Source: Massilia sp. Leaf139 (GTDB taxonomy: Bacteria; Pseudomonadota; Gammaproteobacteria; Burkholderiales; Burkholderiaceae_D). From it: a DNA stretch of 64,000 bases. Where the stretch lies: assembly GCF_001424165.1 (NCBI RefSeq), contig NZ_LMOJ01000025.1:141012-205011 (forward strand). The letters run 5' to 3'. Every line of letters begins with the position of its first letter. Position 1 is the first letter of the stretch. Shown in pieces: positions 17,548 through 28,348 of this stretch. The position numbers and the translations under genes are program-made. Under the pieces are notes generated by a model. That model did not search any database, was not told where the DNA came from, and was given only the letters and a program-made list of their open reading frames with translations.

Positions 17548-18825
17548 TCAGAAGCGGTGACGCACGCCGATCTGCAGGGCGCGGCCGTCTTCACCCGGAG
17601 CGCGGGTAAAGCCGCCCGGGGCACCCGAGATACCTGGCGAATATTGCGCTTCGTTCTCGTTCTTGATCGCCGACGCGGCGATGTAGACGTCGGTACGCTT
17701 CGACAGGAAGTGGTCGTAGCCGAGTGCGAACATGTCGGCATCGCTGTTCGATGCGGTACGGTCGTTCTGGTGCGCATATGACGCCATGATGCGGCCGCTG
17801 CCCAGCTTGTAGTGCAGGCCCAGCTGGTAGCTCTTGGCATCTTGCTGGGTGTTGGCGTTGATCGCACGCGTAAACACCTCGCGCAGGGCGTTCTGATTCG
17901 CGGCAGGAATGCCCAGGGCGGTCAGCTGCGGCACGACAGCCTGGTTCCAGCCACCGACATAATCGGCCATCAATACCGAGTTGGTATTACGCTGGCTGTG
18001 GAAGCCGGCGAAGAACTTGAACTGGTTCAGGGTGTACGAACCGCCGACGGTGGTGGTGCGCAGGCTTGGACGGTTTTGCTGGTCGTAACCGTGGTTGTAG
18101 CCGACGCCGACGTCGAAGCCGTTCGCCTTGTAGGTGATCGCGCCTGCACGGAACTTGTTGTAACGGCCGAGGTAGCCCGAATTGCGCGCGCCGTACATGA
18201 TCGAGCCGCCCAGGCCCGATGGCAGGGCGATACGGTACTGGATCGCTTCCTGCGAGCGGATGTCCGCGCCCAGGGCGGTAAAGCCGGCGGTGCCCCCGGT
18301 GACGTGGCCCCAGGTGCCGACCATGCCCGACTCGAACGCGTCGGCGGCGGCGAAGACTTCGTAGCCCGGGGTGTACATGCGGCCCAGCATCACGGCGCCG
18401 ACAGGGGTGATCAGGCCGACCATCGCGGTACGGTCGAACAGGGCGTTTTCCGGGTTGACTGCCGGCGCGCCTGGACGCTGGATGACGTTGCGCAGACCCT
18501 GCACGATCGGTGCGGGGATCGCCTGCATGCCGCGCGTCAGGTACAGGCCAGGATTGTCGTTGACCAGGGTAGGCTGCTGGGTACCGGTGTCGAGTTCGAT
18601 ACGCGCTTCCAGGTTGAAGATGGCCTTGAAGCCATTGCCGATTTCTTCACTGCCCTTGAAACCGATGCGCGAGCCGTCGGCGCCGCCGCTGACGAGCTTG
18701 GTCGGGCCGCCTTTTTGCCACAGGACGCCGGCGTCGGCGATACCGTAGATCTGGACACTGGATTGGGCCAGGGCCGGGAGGGCGAAGCACGAGCCGATCA
18801 GGCCGGCGATCAAACATTTGTTCAT
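17548..18825 (-). CDS. Gram-negative general porin (Burkholderiales type), larger paralogue
   Basis: A 425-residue outer-membrane trimeric porin. A 20-residue signal peptide (cut after PALA, before QSSVQIYG) is followed by the family opening VQIYGIADAGV. Alternating beta strands follow, with GFKGSEEIGNGFKAIFNLEARI and a C-terminal strand ending in phenylalanine (IGVRHRF), the signal for Bam-dependent insertion. It is longer than the neighbouring porin because of several loop insertions. I set the start at ATG 18825, with GGAG before it, since the open frame extends upstream without a signal sequence. It is followed by its own terminator. Confidence 0.93.
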   Translation of the reverse strand: MNKCLIAGLIGSCFALPALAQSSVQIYGIADAGVLWQKGGPTKLVSGGADGSRIGFKGSEEIGNGFKAIFNLEARIELDTGTQQPTLVNDNPGLYLTRGMQAIPAPIVQGLRNVIQRPGAPAVNPENALFDRTAMVGLITPVGAVMLGRMYTPGYEVFAAADAFESGMVGTWGHVTGGTAGFTALGADIRSQEAIQYRIALPSGLGGSIMYGARNSGYLGRYNKFRAGAITYKANGFDVGVGYNHGYDQQNRPSLRTTTVGGSYTLNQFKFFAGFHSQRNTNSVLMADYVGGWNQAVVPQLTALGIPAANQNALREVFTRAINANTQQDAKSYQLGLHYKLGSGRIMASYAHQNDRTASNSDADMFALGYDHFLSKRTDVYIAASAIKNENEAQYSPGISGAPGGFTRAPGEDGRALQIGVRHRF

Positions 18826-19010
18826 TGAATCTCCACTATTGTTTAGCTTTTTGAAGCTTAAAAATTCCGCCTTGCGAATATGCCATTGGCGCCCCGCACT
18901 GTACACACAACTGCCGGAGCGCGACAGGAACAGTGGCAAAAATACAACAGCAAATGCGTGCGCCTTCCTGGATCGCAACGATAGGCGGTTCTCAAGGCAT
19001 CGGGACAGAT

Positions 19011-19042
19011 AAAAAAAGCGGGAACCGTTGCCGGATCCCGCT
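19011..19042 (-). terminator. Intrinsic terminator of the second porin gene
   Basis: AGCGGGA / TCCCGCT with inner CC/GG pairs and a short loop, read on the minus strand, is followed by seven T. It lies about 40 bases after the stop of the porin at 19080. Confidence 0.85.
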
Positions 19043-19079
19043 TCCATGGTCAAGCCTGTTGGACTTTCGCCCGGTCAGC

Positions 19080-20135
19080 TTAGAACGAGTGGTTCACGCC
19101 CAGGTCGTAGTAATTGACCGTGCCGCGTGCAGCATTGTTCGGCGCAGCCAGTGCGCTCTTCTTGCGCGATGCGTCGACGTACACGTAGGTGCGCTTCGAC
19201 AGGCTGTATTCGTAGCCCAGCGACATTTGCTTGGTCTTGGCGGTGATGCCGTCCGGATCCTTCTGGCCAATACCGGCCAGGATCTTGCCTGGGCCCATGG
19301 TGTAGTTCGCGCCCAGCACCCATGCCTTGGTCTTCGGATTGATACGGAAGGTGTTTTCCTGATCCTGGCGGGTAGCCAGTGCCATCAGTTTCAGTTCCGG
19401 GGTCACGTTGAAGGCAGCGCCGACCGACATGACTTTGGTTTCGACGGCGTTACGCTCGTAGCCGCCCATCAGTGCCAGTGGGCCGTTGTTGTAGGTGGCC
19501 GTGATCGAGAACGGGTTGGCCGATGCTTGCGCGCCTGCCAGGTAGGTGGCGCCGCCGCCGGTGCCGATGACGGCACGGCCGCCCGCGCCGGCGCCTTCTT
19601 TCGAGGCGATCGCGGCGTTGACCTGGAAGCCGCTCGTGACTGGCGAGTTGTACCAGATGGCGTTCGACCAGCGGTTGTTCGAATACTGGTTTGGCTCCAG
19701 CGGCGCCGAGTTGTAGCCGGCAACGGCGACGTCGGTGTAGAAGCCGCCCTGGGTCGGCACTGCGTGCCATGGCTCGAAGGCGCCGACGGTTTCCTGGTAC
19801 GGGGTCAGGCCGCGACCGATGCGCACCATACCGAAGTCACCTTGCAGGCCGACGCGGCTCTGGCCCTGGAACAGGGGACGCACGCCGTTTTCGACGGTGC
19901 CGGTGTCCGGCTCGTAACGGATTTCCAGTTGGAACAGTGCCTTCAGGCCGTTGCCCAGATCTTCGGTGCCCTTGAAGCCCAGGGTGTTCGACGAGCGCTT
20001 GCCGATCGACAGCGACTGGTTGGTCTGCTTCTGGATGCCTGCATCCAGGGTGCCGTAGATTTGCACGGCGGTCTGCGCCTGGGCAACACCGGCGAAGGCG
20101 CCGACGAGTGCAACTGCCATCAGAGATTTTTTCAT
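19080..20135 (-). CDS. Gram-negative general porin (Burkholderiales type), smaller paralogue
   Basis: A 351-residue outer-membrane porin. A 20-residue signal peptide ends AQA before QTAVQIYGTLDAGI. The typical strand GFKGTEDLGNGLKALFQLEIRY and a terminal strand ending in Phe (YDLGVNHSF) are present. AAGGAT lies upstream of the ATG. It is tandem with the larger paralogue (same strand, 254 bases apart). Each gene has its own terminator, so they look independently transcribed. Such porins admit small hydrophilic solutes; specificity cannot be read from the sequence. Confidence 0.95.
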   Translation of the reverse strand: MKKSLMAVALVGAFAGVAQAQTAVQIYGTLDAGIQKQTNQSLSIGKRSSNTLGFKGTEDLGNGLKALFQLEIRYEPDTGTVENGVRPLFQGQSRVGLQGDFGMVRIGRGLTPYQETVGAFEPWHAVPTQGGFYTDVAVAGYNSAPLEPNQYSNNRWSNAIWYNSPVTSGFQVNAAIASKEGAGAGGRAVIGTGGGATYLAGAQASANPFSITATYNNGPLALMGGYERNAVETKVMSVGAAFNVTPELKLMALATRQDQENTFRINPKTKAWVLGANYTMGPGKILAGIGQKDPDGITAKTKQMSLGYEYSLSKRTYVYVDASRKKSALAAPNNAARGTVNYYDLGVNHSF

Positions 20136-20602
20136 TTATTCGTATCCTTAGAAGATGAATCGGAATCCAAAGAGCGTTGAGACTTTGTTTGCTGAACACT
20201 CGGACGAGTGAACCTTAATGGCTTAACGCGTCAAGATTGCCGGATTGGTTAATTATGGCGGTTGGAGTTGGTGGAAAGCCAATTTAACCAATCGTGCTGT
20301 TGTATTTTCGAAACGCCCGAGCCCGTCTCACGCCCCCATTTCGCGCTTGATGCACTGCAAGGTAACGGAGTTCCGCATCGTTTCGGTGCGCTTGTTCGAT
20401 ATCAAGCATTGGGCGGTTCGGGAAGTTTGGCCCTCCCTGCTGGCTTAGACTTTTCCTTGAACCGATGGGTGTGGGCGCGATTTCGGAAGTTCTTGTATAT
20501 TGGCAACTTTACCAGCGACAGCCTTCCCGTCGTGGTCTTCCGCCGATCCCGCCGTATCGCGTCCGTATCACCACGCCTCCAATCAACTGACGAAGACGAC
20601 CG
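20136..20602. other. 467-bp divergent intergenic region
   Basis: This gap between the porin and the Sel1-repeat gene holds no convincing gene. It contains the inverted repeat at 20243-20293 and a possible -10 (TATATT at 20496-20501, on the Sel1 side) without a clear -35. Short open frames here have neither ribosome sites nor recognisable products. Confidence 0.5.
20243..20293. promoter_or_regulatory. AT-rich inverted repeat upstream of the porin
   Basis: GATTGGTTAATT (20243-20254) and AATTTAACCAATC (20281-20293) are near-perfect reverse complements, with one extra base, around a 26-base centre. The element is about 110 bases upstream of the porin start. It could be a regulator site or an RNA stem; the sequence alone does not decide. 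Confidence 0.4.
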
Positions 20603-22303
20603 ATGGCTAATCGTGAAGAACTGGCGATCATTCGTGGCGCCCGCAGCGGCCGCGCCGACGCGCAGCTCGAACTGGGCAAGCGCTACCTGTTTGGCAGTGC
20701 CGGCTTGCCGCGTAGCCTGCCGACCGCGCTGCACTGGCTCGACCGGGCGGCGCGCCAGGAGTGCGCCGAGTCATGTGAACTGATCGGCAGCCACATTCCG
20801 CTCGACCTGGCGCGAGCGCATGCAACGCCGCTGGCGCCATGGTACGAACGCGCCTATGACCGCGGCAACGTCCGCGCCGGACTGGTGCTGGCGCAACTGC
20901 TGCTCGAGGACGGCCGCGCCGTGCCGGATGCGCTGCGCAGCAAGGCCCTGCGCGCCCTCGAGGAGGCCGCGCGCGCCGGATTCGCCGAAGCGCAATGGCT
21001 GCTGGCGCGCCGGCCCGACATCGCCGCCACCATCAACACGGCCGGCACCGCCGTGCCCAGCCCTGCTGCGGCGCAGCAAGCCGCGGCGCCGACACGTCCG
21101 GCGCAGGCGCCCGAGCGGCGCGCGCTCGAGCGCACGGCTCCGTCCGCAACCGACCCAGCCGCCGCGTCGAGCCAGCCGTGGCTGCGCCGGGCGGCCGATA
21201 ACGGCCTGGCCGAGGCGCAGTTCGCGCTGCTCGAGCAAAGCTGGGCCGCCGAGGCCTGGCAGGACTATCTCGCCCGTTCCCTGCCGCTGGCGCGCACGCT
21301 GGTGGAAAGCGGCGGCGGCAAGCATACCCGGCGCCTGGCGCCCGGCGAAGTCACGCTGCTGTCGCGCACCGCGCGCCTGCTGGCCGACGGCAAAGGCGGC
21401 GTCGAGGCGGGCAGCGATGAAATCCACGCATTCTGGGAGCTGGCCGCTGCCGAGCACGATCGCCACGCCCAGCTGGCGATCGGCCTGTGGTATGCCCGCA
21501 TGCAGGTCGACGGCGCCCGGGTGCAAGGCGGCAGCAGCGCGGCCAACTTCAAAAAGGCGATCCGCTGGCTGCTGCTGGCAGGCGAGCAGGGCCTGGCCGA
21601 AGCCTGGTATGCCCTGTCGCGCATTTACCTGAAACCCGAGTTCTCGCAACGCAATGTCGCCGATGCCCAGCGCTACCTGGAACGGGCGGCGGAAATGGGC
21701 TACGAGGTCGCGCAGCTGGAGTGCGGCCACAATGCCTGGCGGGCGCGCCGCGAAAACGAAAGCAACGATGTGCGCGCCGTGTTCTGGCTCCAGCAGGCCG
21801 CGGCCCAAGGCAATGCCGAGGCCGCAGCCGCCATCCGCAAGATCGCGCCACGGCCCGACGACGCCCAGCATACCGAAACCGGGGCGCTGCTCGCTTGCGT
21901 CGGCGACTTGTCCGCCTACCCCTTATTGGCGGCGCGGCTGGAACTGGCGGCCCTGTTCGGCCTGACGCGTGCCGAGACACTGCTGCTCGACGTGGCCGCG
22001 GCGGATCAGGGACATTGCCTGGTCATCGATATTCGGGCCAGCTATGGCCGCAGCAAGCGTCGCCTTGTCATGGTCGAGACGGCCCAGGAACGCCAGGCGC
22101 TCGACCGCATCGTGCGGTTGTTCGAGAATGTCGATTGCGGGCCAGGTGGCCCCGAAGGCAATTACCGTCAGCGCCTGTACCGGCTGCGGACCCTGATGGC
22201 CGATGCCGCCATGGCCGGCAGGATGCTCGACGACGGCGAGGGCGGGTGCCTGCCTGCCGTGCCGCCGGATCGTGGCAACGCTTCCTATGGCATGGCTGCC
22301 TGA
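20603..22303 (+). CDS. Sel1-repeat (SEL1-like) protein
   Basis: A 566-residue soluble, Ala-rich solenoid protein. Several Sel1-type helix pairs are visible: ARSGRADAQLELGKRYLFG with LPTALHWLDRAAR, AARAGFAEAQWLL, AADNGLAEAQFALLE, KKAIRWLLLAGEQGLAEAWYALSRIYL, DAQRYLERAAEMGYEVAQLEC and VFWLQQAAAQGNAEAA. An Ala/Pro-rich linker interrupts the array at about residues 150-190. The last 130 residues leave the repeat pattern. There is no signal peptide. Sel1 proteins usually scaffold other proteins; no partner is evident here. It is divergent from the porin and convergent with dapF. Confidence 0.85.
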   Translation: MANREELAIIRGARSGRADAQLELGKRYLFGSAGLPRSLPTALHWLDRAARQECAESCELIGSHIPLDLARAHATPLAPWYERAYDRGNVRAGLVLAQLLLEDGRAVPDALRSKALRALEEAARAGFAEAQWLLARRPDIAATINTAGTAVPSPAAAQQAAAPTRPAQAPERRALERTAPSATDPAAASSQPWLRRAADNGLAEAQFALLEQSWAAEAWQDYLARSLPLARTLVESGGGKHTRRLAPGEVTLLSRTARLLADGKGGVEAGSDEIHAFWELAAAEHDRHAQLAIGLWYARMQVDGARVQGGSSAANFKKAIRWLLLAGEQGLAEAWYALSRIYLKPEFSQRNVADAQRYLERAAEMGYEVAQLECGHNAWRARRENESNDVRAVFWLQQAAAQGNAEAAAAIRKIAPRPDDAQHTETGALLACVGDLSAYPLLAARLELAALFGLTRAETLLLDVAAADQGHCLVIDIRASYGRSKRRLVMVETAQERQALDRIVRLFENVDCGPGGPEGNYRQRLYRLRTLMADAAMAGRMLDDGEGGCLPAVPPDRGNASYGMAA

Positions 22304-22513
22304 ACGGCACCCTGCAGGACTAGGCACTTAGCGGTACCACGGTAGGCACTGCCGGTCAGGCTCGGAGCGGTGGCACTCATACTTGCCGGCGGCTGGTCAT
22401 TGATAAGCGGGCAGGGATGATCGGCTAGTGACAGCCGGCCACGCAGCGCACGGCGCGATCCGCCGCCGTCCACCGTCGCCGTCCGCCGCCGTCTGCCATC
22501 CTCCGCCCTTTCT
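22304..22513. other. Convergent intergenic region with GCCGTCC-rich tract
   Basis: No gene seen. The stretch at about 22455-22500 is an imperfect pyrimidine-rich repeat of CCGCCGTC/CACCGTCG units next to dapF. No clear terminator hairpin with a T-run was found. Confidence 0.4.
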
Positions 22514-23377
22514 TTAAATACTGATTTCGCCCTCGAACACCGTGACGGCCGGGCCGCTCAAATAAACCGGTTCGCCTTCGCCAGCCCAGGCGATCGACAA
22601 TTCCCCGCCGCGCGCCGAGACCCGTACCGGCGAATCGATCAGTCCACGCCGGATCCCGGCCACGACCGCCGCGCAGGCGCCGGTGCCGCAAGCCAGGGTT
22701 TCGCCGGCGCCGCGCTCGAAGACGCGCAGTTTGATGTGGCGACGGTCAAGGATCTGCATGAAGCCGGCATTCACGCGCTTCGGAAAGCGCGGGTGATGTT
22801 CGATCTGCGGGCCCAGTTCCGCCACCGGCGCCGTGTCGACGTCCGGCACCGTCTGCACCGCGTGCGGGTTGCCCATCGAGACGACCGATACCGGGATGCC
22901 AAGCGGCGCCCCCGCATGGTCGACATCCAGCGGCCACAGCAGGTCGCGTCCCTCGGGTACGCCGTCGAGCCCCTGGCTATCGAAAGGCACCGCGGCCGGC
23001 TCGAGTACCGGGGCACCCATGTCCACGGTCACGCTGCCGTCGGCTTCCAGGCGCGGCGCGATGATGCCCGACATGGTCTGCACGCGGATGCTGCGTTCGC
23101 TGCTGAGCCCCTGGTCGGCGACGAAACGGGCGAAGGCGCGCGCGCCGTTGCCGCATTGTTCGACCTCGCCGCCATCGCTATTAAAAATGCGGTAGCGGAA
23201 ATCGGCGCCGGCGATTGTCGGCCGTTCCACGATCAGGATTTGATCGGCGCCGACGCCGAAGCGGCGGTCGGCCAGACGGCGCCATTGTTCGGTGCTGAAA
23301 TCGATCTGCTGGCGAATGGCGTCGATCACGACGAAATCGTTGCCCGCGCCCTGCATCTTGGTGAACTTGAGTTTCAT
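22514..23377 (-). CDS. dapF: Diaminopimelate epimerase DapF
   Basis: A 287-residue enzyme that converts LL- to meso-diaminopimelate for lysine and peptidoglycan synthesis. The two catalytic cysteines are in conserved settings: Cys75 in EVEQCGNGAR and Cys230 in LACGTGAC. The N-terminus KFTKMQGAGNDFVVID and the motif SMGNPHAV are typical. The length is normal (E. coli 274). It starts 9 bases after the acyltransferase gene ends, so the three minus-strand genes are likely one operon. Confidence 0.97.
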   Translation of the reverse strand: MKLKFTKMQGAGNDFVVIDAIRQQIDFSTEQWRRLADRRFGVGADQILIVERPTIAGADFRYRIFNSDGGEVEQCGNGARAFARFVADQGLSSERSIRVQTMSGIIAPRLEADGSVTVDMGAPVLEPAAVPFDSQGLDGVPEGRDLLWPLDVDHAGAPLGIPVSVVSMGNPHAVQTVPDVDTAPVAELGPQIEHHPRFPKRVNAGFMQILDRRHIKLRVFERGAGETLACGTGACAAVVAGIRRGLIDSPVRVSARGGELSIAWAGEGEPVYLSGPAVTVFEGEISI

Positions 23378-23386
23378 GCGTTTTAT

Positions 23387-24250
23387 TTAATCGTAGAGCG
23401 AAGGCTGGCCCGGCGGGCGGGTTTTAAAACGTTTATGCGTCCAGAAATATTCGGCGGGCGCTTCGCGTACCCGGTCTTCGATGAACGCGTTCATGCGGCG
23501 GGTGGCCTCGATCATGTCGTCGCCAGGATAATTTTCCCAGGCAGGATAGAAGCGTACGCGCCAGCCCTGGTAGTTCGGCAAATACGTCGCAATCACCGGA
23601 ATCACCTTGGCGCCGGTAGTGGCGGCGATCCGGCCAAGCGCCGTCAGGGTGGCCGCCGGCACGCCGAAGAAGGGGACGAACTCGGCGTCCTTTTCTCCGA
23701 AATCCATGTCCGGCAGCATGAAATAGGGCAGGCCGTCGCGCAGCGCGCGCAGGATCGGCTTGATGCCTTCCTTGCGCGTCACCAGCCGCACCGGGCCGTA
23801 GCGTTCGCGGCCATGGCGCAGCAGCTTGTCGAAGGCGGCGTTTTTTTGCGGCACATACATGCTGCACACCGGGATCACGCGCGACGCGACACCGGCCACG
23901 TCCAGGCAGACGAAATGCGGGCAGAGCAGGATGGTCGGCCCCGCTTCCATGGCCGCCTGCGGCACCGCGCCTTCGACATGGATGAGTTGACGTACCCGGG
24001 CTTCGGGTGCCCACCACAGGATCGAACGTTCGAAGATGCTGCGCGAATAGGCCCGGAAATGCTGGCGCGCCAGGTCGCGCCGGGCCGCTTCCGACAGTTC
24101 CGGCATGCACAGGCGCAGATTGGTGAGCGTGATGTGGCGGCGCTTGCCGAGCACTAAAAACAGCAGGCTGCCGATGGCTTCGCCGAAACGCCCGAGCACG
24201 GGCAGTGGCAGCCAATGCAGCAGCCACAGGAAGGCGATCAAGATCCTCAT
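23387..24250 (-). CDS. LpxL/HtrB-family lipid A acyltransferase (second of pair)
   Basis: A 287-residue inner-membrane acyltransferase of the late lipid A (or related lipid) family. An N-terminal hydrophobic anchor (LIAFLWLLHWLPLPVLGRFG) precedes the catalytic HX4D motif (CPHFVCLD, about residue 105). Later conserved stretches include MLPDMDFGEKDAEFVPFFGVPA and the C-terminal EYFWTHKRFKTRP. Its ATG overlaps the stop of the preceding paralogue by four bases (ATGA), implying coupled translation. Sequence alone does not say which acyl chain or position it uses. Confidence 0.9.
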   Translation of the reverse strand: MRILIAFLWLLHWLPLPVLGRFGEAIGSLLFLVLGKRRHITLTNLRLCMPELSEAARRDLARQHFRAYSRSIFERSILWWAPEARVRQLIHVEGAVPQAAMEAGPTILLCPHFVCLDVAGVASRVIPVCSMYVPQKNAAFDKLLRHGRERYGPVRLVTRKEGIKPILRALRDGLPYFMLPDMDFGEKDAEFVPFFGVPAATLTALGRIAATTGAKVIPVIATYLPNYQGWRVRFYPAWENYPGDDMIEATRRMNAFIEDRVREAPAEYFWTHKRFKTRPPGQPSLYD

Positions 24251-25098
24251 GCCACGGCCTCGGCCTGTGGCGCAGCCACGCCTTCCGGTTGCTTATAGCG
24301 GTTATAGCTCCAGAAATACTGGGCGGGACAACGTGCGATCAGGGCTTCCATCGCCCGGTTGATGCTGGCCGCCTGCTCGGCGGGGCTGCCCGACAGGTCG
24401 CCCTCGAAGGGCACGAAGCGCACGACATAGCCGTGCCCCTTGGGCAGGCGCTCGGCATACACCAGCAGGATGTCGGCGCGCCCGAGCTGGGCAAGTTTCG
24501 CCGGCAGCGTCATCGTGTAGGCGGGGCGGCCGAAGAAGGGCGCCCAGACGCCTTCGCCTTCCTGCGGCACCTGGTCTGGCAGCAAGCCGATCGGCTGGCC
24601 GCCTTTCAGGGTTTTCGCCAGAATGCGCACGCCGGACAGGTTGGCCGGCGCCAGGTGCAGGTTGTGGCGCGCACGCGCCCCTTCGACCAGGGGTTTCAGG
24701 GCGTTTTTCTTGGGCGGGCGGTACATCACCGTGAGCGCCGTATGCAGCGCGATCTGCTGGGCGGTCATCTCGAAACAGCCCAGGTGTGGCGTCAGGAATA
24801 CAATCCCGCGGCCGGCATCGAGCACGCGCTGCACCATCTCCCAGTTCTCGACCGTGGCATGACGAGCAACCCGCTCCGGCTTGCCGCACCAGACAAAAGC
24901 GAGCTCGACGATGGCTTTACCCGCCTCGGCAACGGCGGCGCGGCGCTGGGCGCCATAGCCCGCCAGCGCCAGGTTGGCATCCAGGCGGCGCCGGTACGAA
25001 GGGGAGGACAAATACACCAGCCAGCCGAGCATGCTGCCGAAAGCATGCAGCATGCGTAGTGGAAAGACGGACAACACTCTGAATAAAATAACTAGCAT
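24247..25098 (-). CDS. LpxL/HtrB-family lipid A acyltransferase (first of pair)
   Basis: A 283-residue inner-membrane acyltransferase, paralogue of the downstream gene. An N-terminal hydrophobic helix (LVILFRVLSVFPLRMLHAFG) is followed by SSPSYRRRLDANLALAG, the catalytic HX4E motif (TPHLGCFE), GLLPDQVPQEGEGVWAPFFGRPA and the ending CPAQYFWSYNRYK. His with Glu is the form found in E. coli LpxL. The ATG at 25098 is the first one consistent with the family start; upstream in-frame sequence runs into the metK promoter region and has no family character. The gene is divergent from metK. Confidence 0.9.
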   Translation of the reverse strand: MLVILFRVLSVFPLRMLHAFGSMLGWLVYLSSPSYRRRLDANLALAGYGAQRRAAVAEAGKAIVELAFVWCGKPERVARHATVENWEMVQRVLDAGRGIVFLTPHLGCFEMTAQQIALHTALTVMYRPPKKNALKPLVEGARARHNLHLAPANLSGVRILAKTLKGGQPIGLLPDQVPQEGEGVWAPFFGRPAYTMTLPAKLAQLGRADILLVYAERLPKGHGYVVRFVPFEGDLSGSPAEQAASINRAMEALIARCPAQYFWSYNRYKQPEGVAAPQAEAVA

Positions 25099-25156
25099 GC
25101 GCTTGATCGCGGTCGAGGGACAAAGCGAGCCCCTGCGCCAAAAATTTCTTAAAGGA

Positions 25157-25177
25157 GCGTAAAATACCACTTTACGC
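25157..25177. promoter_or_regulatory. Inverted repeat GCGTAAA-N7-TTTACGC, candidate operator
   Basis: A perfect 7-base dyad lies in the 189-base gap between the divergent acyltransferase and metK genes. It is about 110 bases before metK and 58 bases before the acyltransferase start. A possible metK promoter follows it (TAGACA at 25195 and TATAAA at 25216, 15-base spacer). No known regulator is assigned. Confidence 0.4.
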
Positions 25178-25287
25178 AGGATCCGCCGAGTTAATAGACA
25201 ACTTGCGAAGCGGAATATAAATGTCGCTAAAGCGTCGCAGGCATCGGTTGCTGCGGCAGTTTTTTGATCACAGTAACTGGAGCCTTC

Positions 25288-26454
<1,167 letters not shown>

Positions 26455-26462
26455 TGCAATAA

Positions 26463-26498
26463 AGCGGCCATCAGCTCAGAAGGCTGATGCCGCTTTTA
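26463..26498 (+). terminator. Terminator of metK
   Basis: AGCGGC(C)ATCAGC and GCTGATGCCGCT form a 12-bp stem with one bulged C, followed by TTTTA. It begins 8 bases after the metK stop and abuts the dispersed repeat at 26497. Confidence 0.8.
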
Positions 26499-26635
26499 GG
26501 GTGGGCACTTGTGCCCACGCGGTCGTGCCGATGCATACCGCATATCGTTCGCAGATCGGAAACGTCGCTTTCCGATACCATCGCCGCGACGATCCATGCG
26601 CCGTACCGCTTGGGCTTGGCGAGCCCACCCTACAA
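26497..26635. repeat. Intergenic palindromic repeat element, copy 1
   Basis: The left arm begins TAGGGTGGGCACTTGTGCCC and continues CACGCGG; the right arm is its rough inverse, ending GCCCACCCTACAA. Each arm folds into its own hairpin, so the unit is REPIN-like, about 139 bp. The first 26 bases are identical to the inverted end of copy 3 at 46903-46928. It contains no gene. Confidence 0.8.
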
Positions 26636-26730
26636 GATCGCTCCGCGCTTCATTGTTGCAACCGCACAAATGCCCCGGAAGCATTGACCACGCCCCTGCC
26701 AGTCTCGCCCAGACGTGCTAAACTTCTGAA

Positions 26731-26800
26731 TTCCGAGGAGCGTTGCGACGAAAAGATTCCTTTTCGCCAGGCTCGGATATCTCAACACTGCGCTCACGTT
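26731..26800 (+). ncRNA. SAH riboswitch in the ahcY leader
   Basis: The leader matches the S-adenosylhomocysteine riboswitch consensus. CCGAGGAGCGTTGC (26733-26746) is followed by a variable hairpin (GACGAAAAG to CTTTTCGCC), then GCCAGGCTCGG (26766-26776), which pairs with CCGAG, then ACTGCGCTCACG (26786-26797), which can pair with GAGCG to close the pseudoknot. It ends about 34 bases before the ahcY ATG. Known SAH riboswitches turn ahcY on when toxic SAH builds up; the expression platform here is probably access to the GGAGG ribosome site. Confidence 0.93.
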
Positions 26801-26830
26801 ACTTTTTTCAACCATTGAAAGGAGGGCGTG

Positions 26831-28258
<1,428 letters not shown>

Positions 28259-28348
28259 TCGACGCTGATCGATCACGCGTAGACCATCTACGGGCGCAGG
28301 CGCGTCCGTAGGTCTCCATAACAAGAAAACGCACCACGAAAGCTGAAC

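Noticed and set aside
20245..20448. A 67-codon open frame in the porin/Sel1 gap
   Set aside because: No ribosome site, no recognisable domain and an atypical composition; it overlaps the inverted repeat.
22455..22500. GCCGTCC tract as a functional repeat array
   Set aside because: Units are imperfect and short, and the composition matches the local GC bias; no spacer structure is present.
25099..25287. SAM-type riboswitch upstream of metK
   Set aside because: No SAM-I, SAM-II or SAM-IV core sequence is recognisable; only a simple dyad and promoter-like boxes are visible.
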